Origin: Actinomycetes bacterium
GTDB taxonomy: Bacteria; Actinomycetota; Thermoleophilia; Solirubrobacterales; Solirubrobacteraceae
DNA length: 6,886 bases
Direction of reading: 5' to 3'
Assembly (NCBI GenBank): GCA_023405705.1
Contig: JAEXXR010000531.1
Coordinates: forward strand, 1-6,886
This document shows, piece by piece, positions 1-5,861 of the stretch; within the stretch, counting starts at the first letter, position 1; the number at the start of each line of letters is the position of its first letter. The notes beneath the pieces are model-generated. The model was not told where the DNA came from. It saw only the letters and a list, made by a program, of their open reading frames with translations, and made no database searches. A program made the position numbers and the translations under genes.

Positions 1-27
1 GCCCGGTTCCTCCCCGAGGAGCCGGGC
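1..27 (-). terminator. Intrinsic-type terminator hairpin downstream of the DUF5302-like gene
   Basis: Bases 1-12 pair with 16-27 to give a 12-bp stem with one G-T wobble (7 with 21) and a three-base loop. The hairpin begins 23 bases beyond the stop codon of the minus-strand gene, which is where its terminator should lie. Any T tract on the minus strand would fall to the left of base 1, so it cannot be checked. The stem could also serve a convergent gene outside the window. Confidence 0.7.
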
Positions 28-49
28 CCCGACGCTCGGCGGGACGGGC

Positions 50-223
50 TCAGCCGCTCTTGCGGCGGAACTCGCGCTTGGTGACGGCGCCGTGGGTGCC
101 GTGGATCGCCGAGTCGCCGTCCAGGTGCGCCTCGCCGACGCGCTGCTGCGCGTTCTTCTTCTCGAGCGCCTCCTTGAACTTGCGCTTCATCTCGTCGGAT
201 GCCGTGGTGTCGTCGGTGCTCAT
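50..223 (-). CDS. Small DUF5302-like protein of unknown function
   Basis: This encodes 57 residues if translation starts at the ATG at 223-221 (MSTDDTTASDEMKRKF). An in-frame ATG at 235-233 would add MVVI and has a better-placed GAGG seven bases upstream, so either start is possible. The ATG at 259-257 looks too far upstream. The protein is highly charged and has no membrane segment, signal peptide or cysteine. It has an acidic N-terminus, a Lys/Glu-rich helix-like stretch (residues ~11-26) and a basic C-terminus ending KREFRRKSG. That ending, the length and the GTHG motif just before it match my memory of DUF5302, a small actinobacterial family of unknown role. It is transcribed divergently from pnp and ends at the hairpin at 1-27. 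The basic tail could suggest nucleic-acid contact, but that is speculation. Family assignment is from memory, not a search. Confidence 0.8.
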   Translation of the reverse strand: MSTDDTTASDEMKRKFKEALEKKNAQQRVGEAHLDGDSAIHGTHGAVTKREFRRKSG

Positions 224-271
224 GATCACCACCATACGCACGCCTCGCGCGTGCTGCATATGGTCGCCTGA

Positions 272-277
272 TAGGCT
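272..277 (+). promoter_or_regulatory. Probable -10 box of the pnp promoter
   Basis: TAGGCT, within GATAGGCT, is a good actinobacterial -10 hexamer. It predicts a transcript start near 284-286, about 210 bases before the pnp start codon. No convincing -35 hexamer stands at 17-18 bases upstream (GCGTGC at 249-254), so the assignment rests on the -10 and its position. The divergent small gene must be read from the same gap, but I see no clear promoter for it. Confidence 0.45.
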
Positions 278-324
278 GGTGCAGGATGCCGTGGATTCTC
301 CGCGTCATCTGGAGCAGGCCGGCA

Positions 325-390
325 GGAAGCTGGTCGCTTGTGGTGGGTTCCTCTCTCGCAGAGTGACTTTCGACTGGTGACCAGCGCTGA
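325..390 (+). ncRNA. Structured pnp leader, candidate Actino-pnp RNA element
   Basis: Within the predicted pnp 5' untranslated region, GCTGGTC (329-335) pairs perfectly with GACCAGC (379-385). The enclosed loop contains a small hairpin with CTCT (353-356) and AGAG (360-363) around CGC. An RNA motif named Actino-pnp is known from the leaders of actinobacterial PNPase genes, and this element has the right position, lineage and closed-by-a-stem layout. I assign it by context and folding by eye. A covariance-model search was not possible, and the exact borders are uncertain. Confidence 0.6.
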
Positions 391-397
391 CGATCTC

Positions 398-412
398 CGC
401 GACGCTGTCGCG
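398..412 (+). promoter_or_regulatory. Second leader hairpin of pnp
   Basis: CGCGAC (398-403) and GTCGCG (407-412) form a perfect 6-bp stem with a GCT loop. No T run follows, so it is not an intrinsic terminator. It probably adds to the folded leader of the pnp mRNA. Confidence 0.45.
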
Positions 413-445
413 CGTCTGGATCTGCCTGTTCCTGCTCCTTCGCAC

Positions 446-475
446 GATCTCGCGGTCGAAACGCGCCCGCGAGTC
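446..475 (+). promoter_or_regulatory. Third leader hairpin, just upstream of the pnp ribosome binding site
   Basis: CTCGCGG (449-455) pairs with CCGCGAG (467-473) around an 11-base loop. Past a bulged T at 448, G446-C475 and A447-T474 can extend the stem. It ends 10 bases before the AAGGAG at 485-490 and is followed by an A-rich unpaired stretch, so the ribosome site itself looks open. Its place suits a processing or binding site for RNase III and PNPase, as described for pnp leaders in Escherichia coli and Streptomyces. That role is inferred. Confidence 0.45.
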
Positions 476-484
476 TAAACAAAG

Positions 485-490
485 AAGGAG
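485..490 (+). promoter_or_regulatory. Shine-Dalgarno that fixes the TTG start of pnp
   Basis: AAGGAG lies seven bases before the TTG at 498-500. It is the strongest ribosome binding site in this stretch and supports the non-ATG start. No other in-frame start nearby has a comparable site. Confidence 0.85.
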
Positions 491-497
491 AGACCTC

Positions 498-2777
498 TTG
501 GAAGGTCCTGAAATCACCGCCGCCGAAGCCGTCCTCGACAACGGCCGCTTCGGCACCCGCACGATCCGGTTCGAGACCGGACGACTCGCGCAGCAGGCAC
601 AGGGTGCCGTCGCCGCGTATCTCGACGAGGAGACGATGCTCCTCTCGGCCACCAGCGCCGGCAAGCACCCGCGCGAAGGCTTCGACTTCTTCCCGCTGAC
701 CGTCGACGTCGAGGAGCGCTCCTACGCCGCCGGCAAGATCCCCGGCTCGTTCTTCCGCCGCGAGGGCCGCCCCTCCACCGAGGCGATCCTCGTCTGCCGT
801 CTCATCGACCGCCCGCTGCGTCCGTCGTTCGTCGACGGCCTCCGCAACGAGGTCCAGATCGTCGTGACCGTCCTGTCCATCGCCCCCGGCGAGTTCTACG
901 ACGCGCTCGCGATCAACGCGGCATCCCTCTCGACGCAGATCTCGGGTCTGCCGTTCTCCGGCCCGATCGCCGGCGTCCGGCTCGCGCTCATCCCCGGTCA
1001 CGGCGAGCACGCCGACCAGTGGGTCGCCTTCCCGAAGGCCGAGCAGCTCGAGGATGCCGTCTTCGACCTCATCGTCGCGGGCCGCGTGCTCGAGGACGGC
1101 GACGTCGCGATCATGATGGTCGAGGCCGAGGCCACCGAGCACAGCTGGAACCTCATCAAGGCCGGCGCCACGAAGCCCTCCGAGGAGATCGTCGCGCAGG
1201 GCCTCGAGGCCGCCAAGCCCTTCATCAAGGAGCTCGTCGCGGCGCAGAACGTCGTGGCGAACACCGCCGCCAAGGAGATCCAGCCCTACCCGGTCTTCCC
1301 GGCGTACAGCCAGGAGGTCTACGACTTCGTCGCCGGCCGCGCCTACGACCGCCTGGTGCCGGTGTACCAGATCGCCGACAAGGTCGAGCGTCAGAACGCC
1401 GACGACGCGATCAAGGACGACGTCAAGGCGCAGCTGCTGGCGGCCGTCGAGGCGGGGGAGCTCCCGGCCGTCGCGACGCTGGAGTTCTCCGCCGCGTACA
1501 AGTCCGTCACGAAGACGATCGTCCGCGGTCGCATCCTCGCCGAGGGCGTCCGCATCGACGGCCGGGGCCTCGCGGACATCCGTCCGCTGGATGCCGAGGT
1601 CCAGGTGATCCCGCGCGTGCACGGCTCGGCGATCTTCCAGCGCGGTGAGACCCAGATCCTGGGTGTCACGACGCTGAACATGCTCAAGATGGAGCAGCAG
1701 ATCGACTCGCTGTCGCCCGTGACGAGCAAGCGCTACATGCACCACTACAACTTCCCGCCCTACTCGACCGGTGAGACCGGCCGTGTCGGTTCGCCGAAGC
1801 GTCGCGAGATCGGGCACGGCTTCCTGGCCGAGCGCGCGCTCGTGCCGGTGCTGCCCAGCCGCGAGGAGTTCCCCTACGCGATCCGTCAGGTCTCCGAGGC
1901 GCTCGGCTCCAACGGCTCGACGTCGATGGGCTCGGTCTGCGCCTCGACCCTGTCGCTGCTGAACGCGGGCGTGCCGCTGCGCGCGCCCGTCGCCGGCATC
2001 GCCATGGGCCTCGTGTCCGACCAGGTCGACGGCCAGACGCGCTACGCCGCGCTGACCGACATCCTGGGCGCCGAGGATGCCCTCGGTGACATGGACTTCA
2101 AGGTCGCCGGCACGAGCGAGTTCGTCACGGCCATCCAGCTCGACACGAAGCTCGACGGCATCCCGTCGTCGGTGCTGTCGGCCGCGCTGACGCAGGCCAA
2201 GGAGGCGCGCCTGACGATCCTGAACGTCCTCAACGCCGCGATCGACGGCCCCGACGAGATGGCGCCGACCGCGCCGCGCGTGATCAGCGTGCAGATCCCC
2301 GTCGACAAGATCGGCGAGCTGATCGGCCCGAAGGGCAAGACGATCAACGCGATCCAGGACGAGACCGGCGCGCAGATCTCCATCGAGGAGGACGGCACCG
2401 TCTACATCGGCGCGACCGACGGCCCGTCGGCCGAGGCCGCCCGCGCCCAGGTCAACGCGATCGCGAACCCGACGAACCCGGAGGTGGGCGAGCAGTTCCT
2501 CGGAACCGTCGTCAAGCTGGCCGCGTTCGGTGCGTTCATCTCGCTCCTGCCCGGCAAGGACGGCCTGCTGCACATCAGCGAGGTCCGCAAGCTCGCTGGT
2601 GGCAAGCGCGTCGAGAACGTCGAGGACGTGCTCTCGGTCGGCCAGAAGCTGCTCGTGAAGATCACGAAGATCGACGACCGCGGCAAGCTGTCGCTCGAGC
2701 CCGTGCTCGAGGAGGCCGCCGACCAGGAGGGCCGCGCCGCCGCGAGCGAGGGCCCGGAGGCTCCCGCCGAAGGCTGA
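498..2777 (+). CDS. pnp: Polynucleotide phosphorylase (polyribonucleotide nucleotidyltransferase)
   Basis: PNPase degrades RNA 3' to 5' by phosphorolysis, releasing nucleoside diphosphates, and can run in reverse to add tails. It works as a cytoplasmic homotrimer. The 759-residue protein is complete and of actinobacterial length. Visible parts are RNase PH domain 1 (~20-150, with FFRREGRPS), the all-helical linker domain (~245-340), RNase PH domain 2 (~352-575), KH (~595-655, IGPKGK at 609-614) and S1 (~662-735). By alignment from memory to the E. coli enzyme, the phosphate and active-site residues are present: R435/R436, S474-T475-S476, D527 and D533 (in [10 protein letters not shown]). Streptomyces members were reported to have guanosine pentaphosphate synthetase activity, which cannot be judged here. 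The start is TTG with AAGGAG seven bases upstream. A structured leader precedes the gene and a strong terminator follows, so it appears monocistronic, and no rpsO lies directly upstream. Confidence 0.97.
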   Translation: MEGPEITAAEAVLDNGRFGTRTIRFETGRLAQQAQGAVAAYLDEETMLLSATSAGKHPREGFDFFPLTVDVEERSYAAGKIPGSFFRREGRPSTEAILVCRLIDRPLRPSFVDGLRNEVQIVVTVLSIAPGEFYDALAINAASLSTQISGLPFSGPIAGVRLALIPGHGEHADQWVAFPKAEQLEDAVFDLIVAGRVLEDGDVAIMMVEAEATEHSWNLIKAGATKPSEEIVAQGLEAAKPFIKELVAAQNVVANTAAKEIQPYPVFPAYSQEVYDFVAGRAYDRLVPVYQIADKVERQNADDAIKDDVKAQLLAAVEAGELPAVATLEFSAAYKSVTKTIVRGRILAEGVRIDGRGLADIRPLDAEVQVIPRVHGSAIFQRGETQILGVTTLNMLKMEQQIDSLSPVTSKRYMHHYNFPPYSTGETGRVGSPKRREIGHGFLAERALVPVLPSREEFPYAIRQVSEALGSNGSTSMGSVCASTLSLLNAGVPLRAPVAGIAMGLVSDQVDGQTRYAALTDILGAEDALGDMDFKVAGTSEFVTAIQLDTKLDGIPSSVLSAALTQAKEARLTILNVLNAAIDGPDEMAPTAPRVISVQIPVDKIGELIGPKGKTINAIQDETGAQISIEEDGTVYIGATDGPSAEAARAQVNAIANPTNPEVGEQFLGTVVKLAAFGAFISLLPGKDGLLHISEVRKLAGGKRVENVEDVLSVGQKLLVKITKIDDRGKLSLEPVLEEAADQEGRAAASEGPEAPAEG

Positions 2778-2794
2778 GCCACCCCACTAGGACA

Positions 2795-2839
2795 CGGATG
2801 CCCGCTTCCTCCCGTCTCGGAGGGGCGGGCATCCGTTTT
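2795..2839 (+). terminator. Strong rho-independent terminator of pnp
   Basis: Bases 2795-2805 pair perfectly with 2825-2835 (11 bp). Above one wobble and a bulged T, 2808-2812 pair with 2819-2823, leaving a six-base loop. TTTT (2836-2839) follows directly. It begins 18 bases after the pnp stop and separates pnp from the next gene. Both arms are built from the local word GGATGCC and its complement. Confidence 0.92.
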
Positions 2840-2849
2840 CCGTGCGGAT

Positions 2850-2869
2850 TGTCCCCCGAATGGGGGACA
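2850..2869. promoter_or_regulatory. Perfect palindrome, candidate operator
   Basis: TGTCCCCCGAATGGGGGACA is an exact 8-base inverted repeat around GAAT, about 165 bases before the next gene's start and roughly 90-110 bases upstream of its likely -10 box. No T run follows and pnp already has a terminator, so protein binding seems likelier than termination. Symmetric CCC/GGG half-sites resemble those of dimeric helix-turn-helix regulators such as the LuxR/NarL class, but the regulator is unknown. Confidence 0.5.
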
Positions 2870-2961
2870 TCTGAGGGCTCCGAACGGATGCCGTGATCCA
2901 AGCGTTATGCAATGTTTACCGCCTGGCCTCCGCAATGGTCGGTTGTGTCGGACGCCTGGCC

Positions 2962-2967
2962 TACCCT
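2962..2967 (+). promoter_or_regulatory. Possible -10 box for the aldo/keto reductase-like gene
   Basis: TACCCT fits the loose actinobacterial -10 pattern and would give a leader of about 60 bases. There is no good -35 at the usual spacing; TTGTGT at 2943-2948 is only 13 bases away. TATGCA (2906-2911) is an alternative -10. The gene must have a promoter in this gap because pnp ends at a strong terminator. Confidence 0.3.
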
Positions 2968-3035
2968 CGGTACTACGCGCCGGGGGGTGCGGAGAAGGCG
3001 GATCCTCCTGTGCGGCTCCGTGAGGGGGTGGACAG

Positions 3036-4073
3036 ATGGGCTTCTTCGGCGTCGGCACGTCGCCCACCCCGGCGAGCCCGCACGCGGGCACCTCGACCGT
3101 GACGGAACACCCGTCCGCGCCCATCCCGGTGCAGGGCGCTCCGCTGGGCGCGGCGATCCGCGTGCCGCTCGGCGAGACCGGCTTCGAGATCTTCCCGCTG
3201 ATCCTCGGCGGCGCCGAGTTCGGCTGGCACGTCGACATGGCGGCGGCCCACGACATCCTCGACGCCCACCGCGAGCGCGGCGGGAACGCCGTCCACACCT
3301 CCGACGGCTACGCCGCCGGTCGCAGCGAGCACATCATCGGCCAGTGGCTCCACCGTCGCGGCACGCGCGACACGACCGTGCTGGGGGTGCGCGTCGGCAC
3401 GAACCCCGACCATTCCGGTCTGGGACCTGTCAACCTCATCCGCGCCGTCGAGGCATCGCTCACCCGGTTGCAGACCGACCGGATCGACGTGCTGTACCTC
3501 GACGCGACCAGCGACCGGGTCACGGCTCTCGAAGACACCCTCGCGACGGCCGAGTGGCTCATCGAGGCCGGCAAGGTCCGCGCGCTCGGCTCGCTCGGGC
3601 ACACCGCGGCACAGCTCGTCGAGGCGCGCATCCTGGCCTCCGCCGGCTACCCTCGGCTGACGGCGCTCGATGTGCCCTACAACGTGCTGCGGCAGACGGA
3701 GTACGACGGCGATCTGCGGCTGGTCGCCGGCGCTCAGGGCATCGCGGTGACGCCATCGCAGGCGCTGGAGCACGGCTACCTGGCCGGTGCCGTCCGCAGC
3801 CGCGCGGGCGTGGCCGACTCGGTGCGCGGCAGTCAGCTGGCGGCGGCGATGAACCGACGCGGCACCCGCACGCTCCGTGCGCTGGACCGCATCGGCGCCG
3901 AGCTGTCGATCCCGACGTCCGCCGTCGCGATCGCGTGGCTGCGCGCGCAGCGCACGGTCGTCGCGCCGATCGTGAACGTGTACGCGGTGAGCCATGTCGA
4001 CGAACTCGTCCAGGGGATCGGCGCCCGGCTCAGCCGTGCGCACCTGGCCGAGATCGCCAAAGCCGCGCAGTAG
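3036..4073 (+). CDS. Aldo/keto reductase-fold protein with a degenerate active site
   Basis: This encodes 345 residues. The ATG follows a purine-rich GAGGGGG (3022-3028) seven bases upstream. After a Ser/Thr/Pro-rich N-terminal extension (~1-38), the sequence follows the aldo/keto reductase barrel: PLILGGAEFG (54-63), NAVHTSDGYAAGRSE (84-98), TVLGVRVG (114-121), SLTRLQTDRIDVLYLD (141-156), DVPYNVLRQ (212-220) and VAIAWLRAQ (287-295). Functional members reduce carbonyls with NADPH using an Asp-Tyr-Lys-His tetrad. Here the aligned residues are His87, Tyr92, Arg119 and Asp156, so only Tyr is kept. The usual C-terminal GAR-type stretch that binds the NADP phosphate reads IVNVYAV (302-308). The reading frame is intact and its codon use matches its neighbours, so it is probably expressed, but ordinary reductase activity is doubtful. 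A binding or regulatory role is possible. Nothing nearby shows a substrate. Confidence 0.88.
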   Translation: MGFFGVGTSPTPASPHAGTSTVTEHPSAPIPVQGAPLGAAIRVPLGETGFEIFPLILGGAEFGWHVDMAAAHDILDAHRERGGNAVHTSDGYAAGRSEHIIGQWLHRRGTRDTTVLGVRVGTNPDHSGLGPVNLIRAVEASLTRLQTDRIDVLYLDATSDRVTALEDTLATAEWLIEAGKVRALGSLGHTAAQLVEARILASAGYPRLTALDVPYNVLRQTEYDGDLRLVAGAQGIAVTPSQALEHGYLAGAVRSRAGVADSVRGSQLAAAMNRRGTRTLRALDRIGAELSIPTSAVAIAWLRAQRTVVAPIVNVYAVSHVDELVQGIGARLSRAHLAEIAKAAQ

Positions 4074-4100
4074 GGCCGGGGCGCAGAAGAGGTCGGCCCT
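4072..4100 (+). terminator. Weak stem-loop at the end of the reductase-like gene
   Basis: AGGGCCG (4072-4078) pairs with CGGCCCT (4094-4100), starting inside the TAG stop codon, with a possible G-T pair inside. There is no T run after it, so it may slow or stabilise a 3' end rather than terminate alone. Confidence 0.3.
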
Positions 4101-4130
4101 CGCCACGGGTCCGGCGTCGCGGGTCTGACG

Positions 4131-4136
4131 TAGGGT
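4131..4136 (+). promoter_or_regulatory. Possible -10 box for the histidine phosphatase gene
   Basis: TAGGGT after GACG resembles an actinobacterial -10 and predicts a transcript start near 4143-4145, in the C-rich stretch. No recognisable -35 is seen 17-18 bases upstream. If real, it rules out the GTG at 4135 as the start codon. Confidence 0.35.
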
Positions 4137-4176
4137 GGAGAAGCCCCCACCCCCCCCGATGGCGAGACGAGTGACC

Positions 4177-4776
4177 GTGACGCATTATCTCTATCTCGTG
4201 CGCCACGGCGAGCACCTCGACGCGGAACACGGCCTGGAAGACGGGCCGCTCTCACCGCGTGGCAGGCGGCAGGCGGAGCTGCTGGCCGACCGGCTGTCCG
4301 GGGTGCCGCTGGCTGCCGTGTGGCACTCCCCGCTGGAGCGCGCCGCCGAGACGGCGCGCGCCGTCGCGGAGCGCCTGCCCGCCGTCACGCCGGAGCCCTC
4401 CGCGCTGCTGTTCGACTGCATCCCGACCGGGATGACGCACGACACGCCCGCGATCTACGAGCCGTTCTTCGGGTCGTACACCGACGCGGAGGTCGAAGCC
4501 GGGCGCGCCCAGATGGACGATGCCGTCGCGGAGTTCCTGGTGCGCAAGCCCGACACGCACGAACTGCTGATCACCCACAACTTCGTCATCGCGTGGTTCG
4601 TGCGCGAGGTGCTGGAGGCGCCGCAGTGGCGGTGGCTGACGATCAATCAGGCGCACTGCGGGTTGACCGTCCTCGCCCAGCGCGCGGGGCGTCCGTGGGC
4701 GCTGGTCGCCCACAACGACCTCGCGCATCTGCCGATGGAGCTGCGGACGGGCCTGCCGGAGGTTCCCCCGGTCTGA
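4177..4776 (+). CDS. Histidine phosphatase family protein (phosphoglycerate mutase-like)
   Basis: This encodes a 199-residue soluble phosphatase of the branch-1 histidine phosphatase superfamily. These enzymes move phosphate through a phosphohistidine. Numbered from the GTG at 4177, the N-terminal motif LVRHGE has the nucleophile H10 with R9. LSPRGRRQAELLADRL (25-40) is the usual helix, HSPLERAAETA (50-60) carries the second conserved Arg/Glu region, and ITHNFVIAWFVREVL (132-146) has the second catalytic His, H134. The key residues I can place are all present. The substrate cannot be told: the family includes sugar-phosphate, nucleotide and protein phosphatases. Start choice is uncertain. The GTG at 4177 gives the usual MTHYLYLVRHG opening, with a weak GCGAGA nine bases upstream. 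GTG 4171, ATG 4159 and GTG 4135 are in frame, but the last two sit in or before a C-rich tract without a good ribosome site. It appears to be a single-gene unit. Confidence 0.9.
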   Translation: MTHYLYLVRHGEHLDAEHGLEDGPLSPRGRRQAELLADRLSGVPLAAVWHSPLERAAETARAVAERLPAVTPEPSALLFDCIPTGMTHDTPAIYEPFFGSYTDAEVEAGRAQMDDAVAEFLVRKPDTHELLITHNFVIAWFVREVLEAPQWRWLTINQAHCGLTVLAQRAGRPWALVAHNDLAHLPMELRTGLPEVPPV

Positions 4777-4789
4777 GGGTCACCGGCGC

Positions 4790-4821
4790 ATCATCCGGAA
4801 GGATGATCTTGCGTCGGCAAG
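4790..4821 (+). terminator. Two abutting hairpins after the histidine phosphatase gene
   Basis: ATCATCC (4790-4796) pairs with GGATGAT (4801-4807) around a GGAA loop of the GNRA type. CTTGC (4808-4812) then pairs with GCAAG (4817-4821) around GTCG, with no base between the two stems. There is no clean T run. Their position 14 bases after the stop suggests a 3'-end or transcript-stability structure, possibly a weak terminator. Confidence 0.45.
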
Positions 4822-4845
4822 CGGTCTCCTATGAGTCGGCTGTGT

Positions 4846-4851
4846 CAGGAT
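4846..4851 (+). promoter_or_regulatory. Possible -10 box for the lipoprotein-adaptor operon
   Basis: CAGGAT would place the transcript start near 4858, giving a short leader with the GGAGG ribosome site. No clear -35 is at the normal distance. An alternative is TTGCGT (4809-4814) with TATGAG (4830-4835), whose 15-base spacer is short. Confidence 0.3.
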
Positions 4852-4883
4852 GAAGGCACATCGCCCCCCATCGGAGGACACTC

Positions 4884-5861
4884 ATGAACCGCCGTCGTTT
4901 CGCCGTCGCCCTCCTTGCGGCATCCGCCCTCGTCCTTCCGCTCGCCGCCTGTTCGGGCGATGACGGCGGGGCCGCCTCGCCGGAGGAGCTCTCCCCGCTG
5001 AGCGCGTACCTGTCGGCCGCGTGGGGCGGCGACCTGGACCAGGACGAGCAGCAGGCGAAGTTCGAGGAGCAGCAGAAGAAGATCGAGGAGCTGCAGGCGG
5101 AGTGCATGGCCGAGCAGGGCTTCGAATACCAGCCGATGGACACCACCGGCGGCGTCTCGTACAGCAGCGGCGAGGAGTGGAAGCCCGACGACCGGGAATG
5201 GGTCTCGCAGTACGGCTACGGCATGGTGAACTGGCCGGGCCGCGATGAGCCGGTGCCGACCGACGAGACCGAGTTCGTGGACCCGAACCAGGACTACGTC
5301 GCGAGCCTGTCCGAGTCAGAGCAGGCCGCCTTCTACGAGGCCCTGTACGGCCCCAGTCCCACCGAGGAGGAGCTGAACGACGACGGCGCGTACGAGTGGA
5401 ACTGGGAGACGGCCGGCTGCTCCGGCTGGGCGCAGCACGAGATCAACGGCGAGGACCCGTGGAGCTCCGGCGAGCACCAGGACCTCACCGATGCCATCAA
5501 CGACTTCTACACCGAGATGCCGAACCACCCCGACATGGCCGACCTGAACGCCGCGTGGTCCTCGTGCATGGCGGATGCCGGTGAGCCCGGCTTCGCCACG
5601 CAGCAGGAGGCGACGGACTCCATCTCGCAGGAGCTCAACGCGTACTACGAGAACCAGACCGAGTACATCGAGGACGACCCGGCACTGGATGAGCTGGGCG
5701 AGCGGGAGATCGCGCTGGCCCTCGCCGACCTGGATTGCCGTGAGAAGGTCGACTACCGCGCCCAGTCGCAGAAGATCACGTTCGCGCTGGAGGAGCAGTT
5801 CGTCGCCGACCACAAGGCCGAGCTCGACGCGTTCAAGGCCGACGCCGAGGCGGGCCGCTGA
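4884..5861 (+). CDS. Acidic secreted lipoprotein of unknown family
   Basis: This encodes 325 residues from an ATG with GGAGG (4873-4877) six bases upstream. It opens with a bacterial lipoprotein signal: MNRRRF, a hydrophobic stretch (7-20) and the lipobox LAAC (20-23). C23 should be lipidated, anchoring the mature protein to the outer face of the membrane. A Glu/Gln/Lys-rich coiled-coil-like stretch follows (~51-73). Four further cysteines (C74, C179, C228, C285) fall into two similar halves: ECMAEQGFEY with C179, and SCMADAGEPGF with C285. They could form two disulphides outside the cell. The protein has 74 Asp/Glu overall against about 14 Lys/Arg in the mature part, so it is strongly negative. 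I recognise no enzyme motif or named family. The next gene, a transport adaptor, starts at the base after its stop, so it probably serves that envelope system, perhaps as a binding or accessory subunit. That role is inferred from position only. Confidence 0.9.
   Translation: MNRRRFAVALLAASALVLPLAACSGDDGGAASPEELSPLSAYLSAAWGGDLDQDEQQAKFEEQQKKIEELQAECMAEQGFEYQPMDTTGGVSYSSGEEWKPDDREWVSQYGYGMVNWPGRDEPVPTDETEFVDPNQDYVASLSESEQAAFYEALYGPSPTEEELNDDGAYEWNWETAGCSGWAQHEINGEDPWSSGEHQDLTDAINDFYTEMPNHPDMADLNAAWSSCMADAGEPGFATQQEATDSISQELNAYYENQTEYIEDDPALDELGEREIALALADLDCREKVDYRAQSQKITFALEEQFVADHKAELDAFKADAEAGR

Noticed and set aside
60..380. Plus-strand frame opposite the DUF5302-like gene
   Set aside because: Antisense shadow of a better supported small gene; it crosses the divergent promoter gap.
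446..475. Leader hairpin as an intrinsic terminator or attenuator before pnp
   Set aside because: The stem is followed by TCTAAACAAAG, not a T run, so it does not look like a terminator.
305..664. Minus-strand frame overlapping the pnp start and leader
   Set aside because: No promoter or ribosome site, no family resemblance, and it overlaps the structured leader and the PNPase N-terminus.
1019..1648. Plus-strand frame of 209 codons inside pnp
   Set aside because: Its Arg/Gly-rich translation is an out-of-frame reading of the pnp central region.
2402..3298. Minus-strand frame of 298 codons across the end of pnp and the following gap
   Set aside because: It crosses the pnp terminator and the palindrome and reads as Ser/Pro/Arg-rich noise opposite the S1 domain.
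2973..4106. Long minus-strand reading frame (377 codons) opposite the reductase-like gene
   Set aside because: Antisense shadow caused by high G+C; the translation shows no recognisable domain and no ribosome site.
2912..4174. Long plus-strand reading frame (420 codons) over the reductase-like gene
   Set aside because: It is a frame shadow: Arg/Pro/Gly-rich, low-complexity translation, overlapping a gene with clear aldo/keto reductase motifs and a good ribosome site in another frame.
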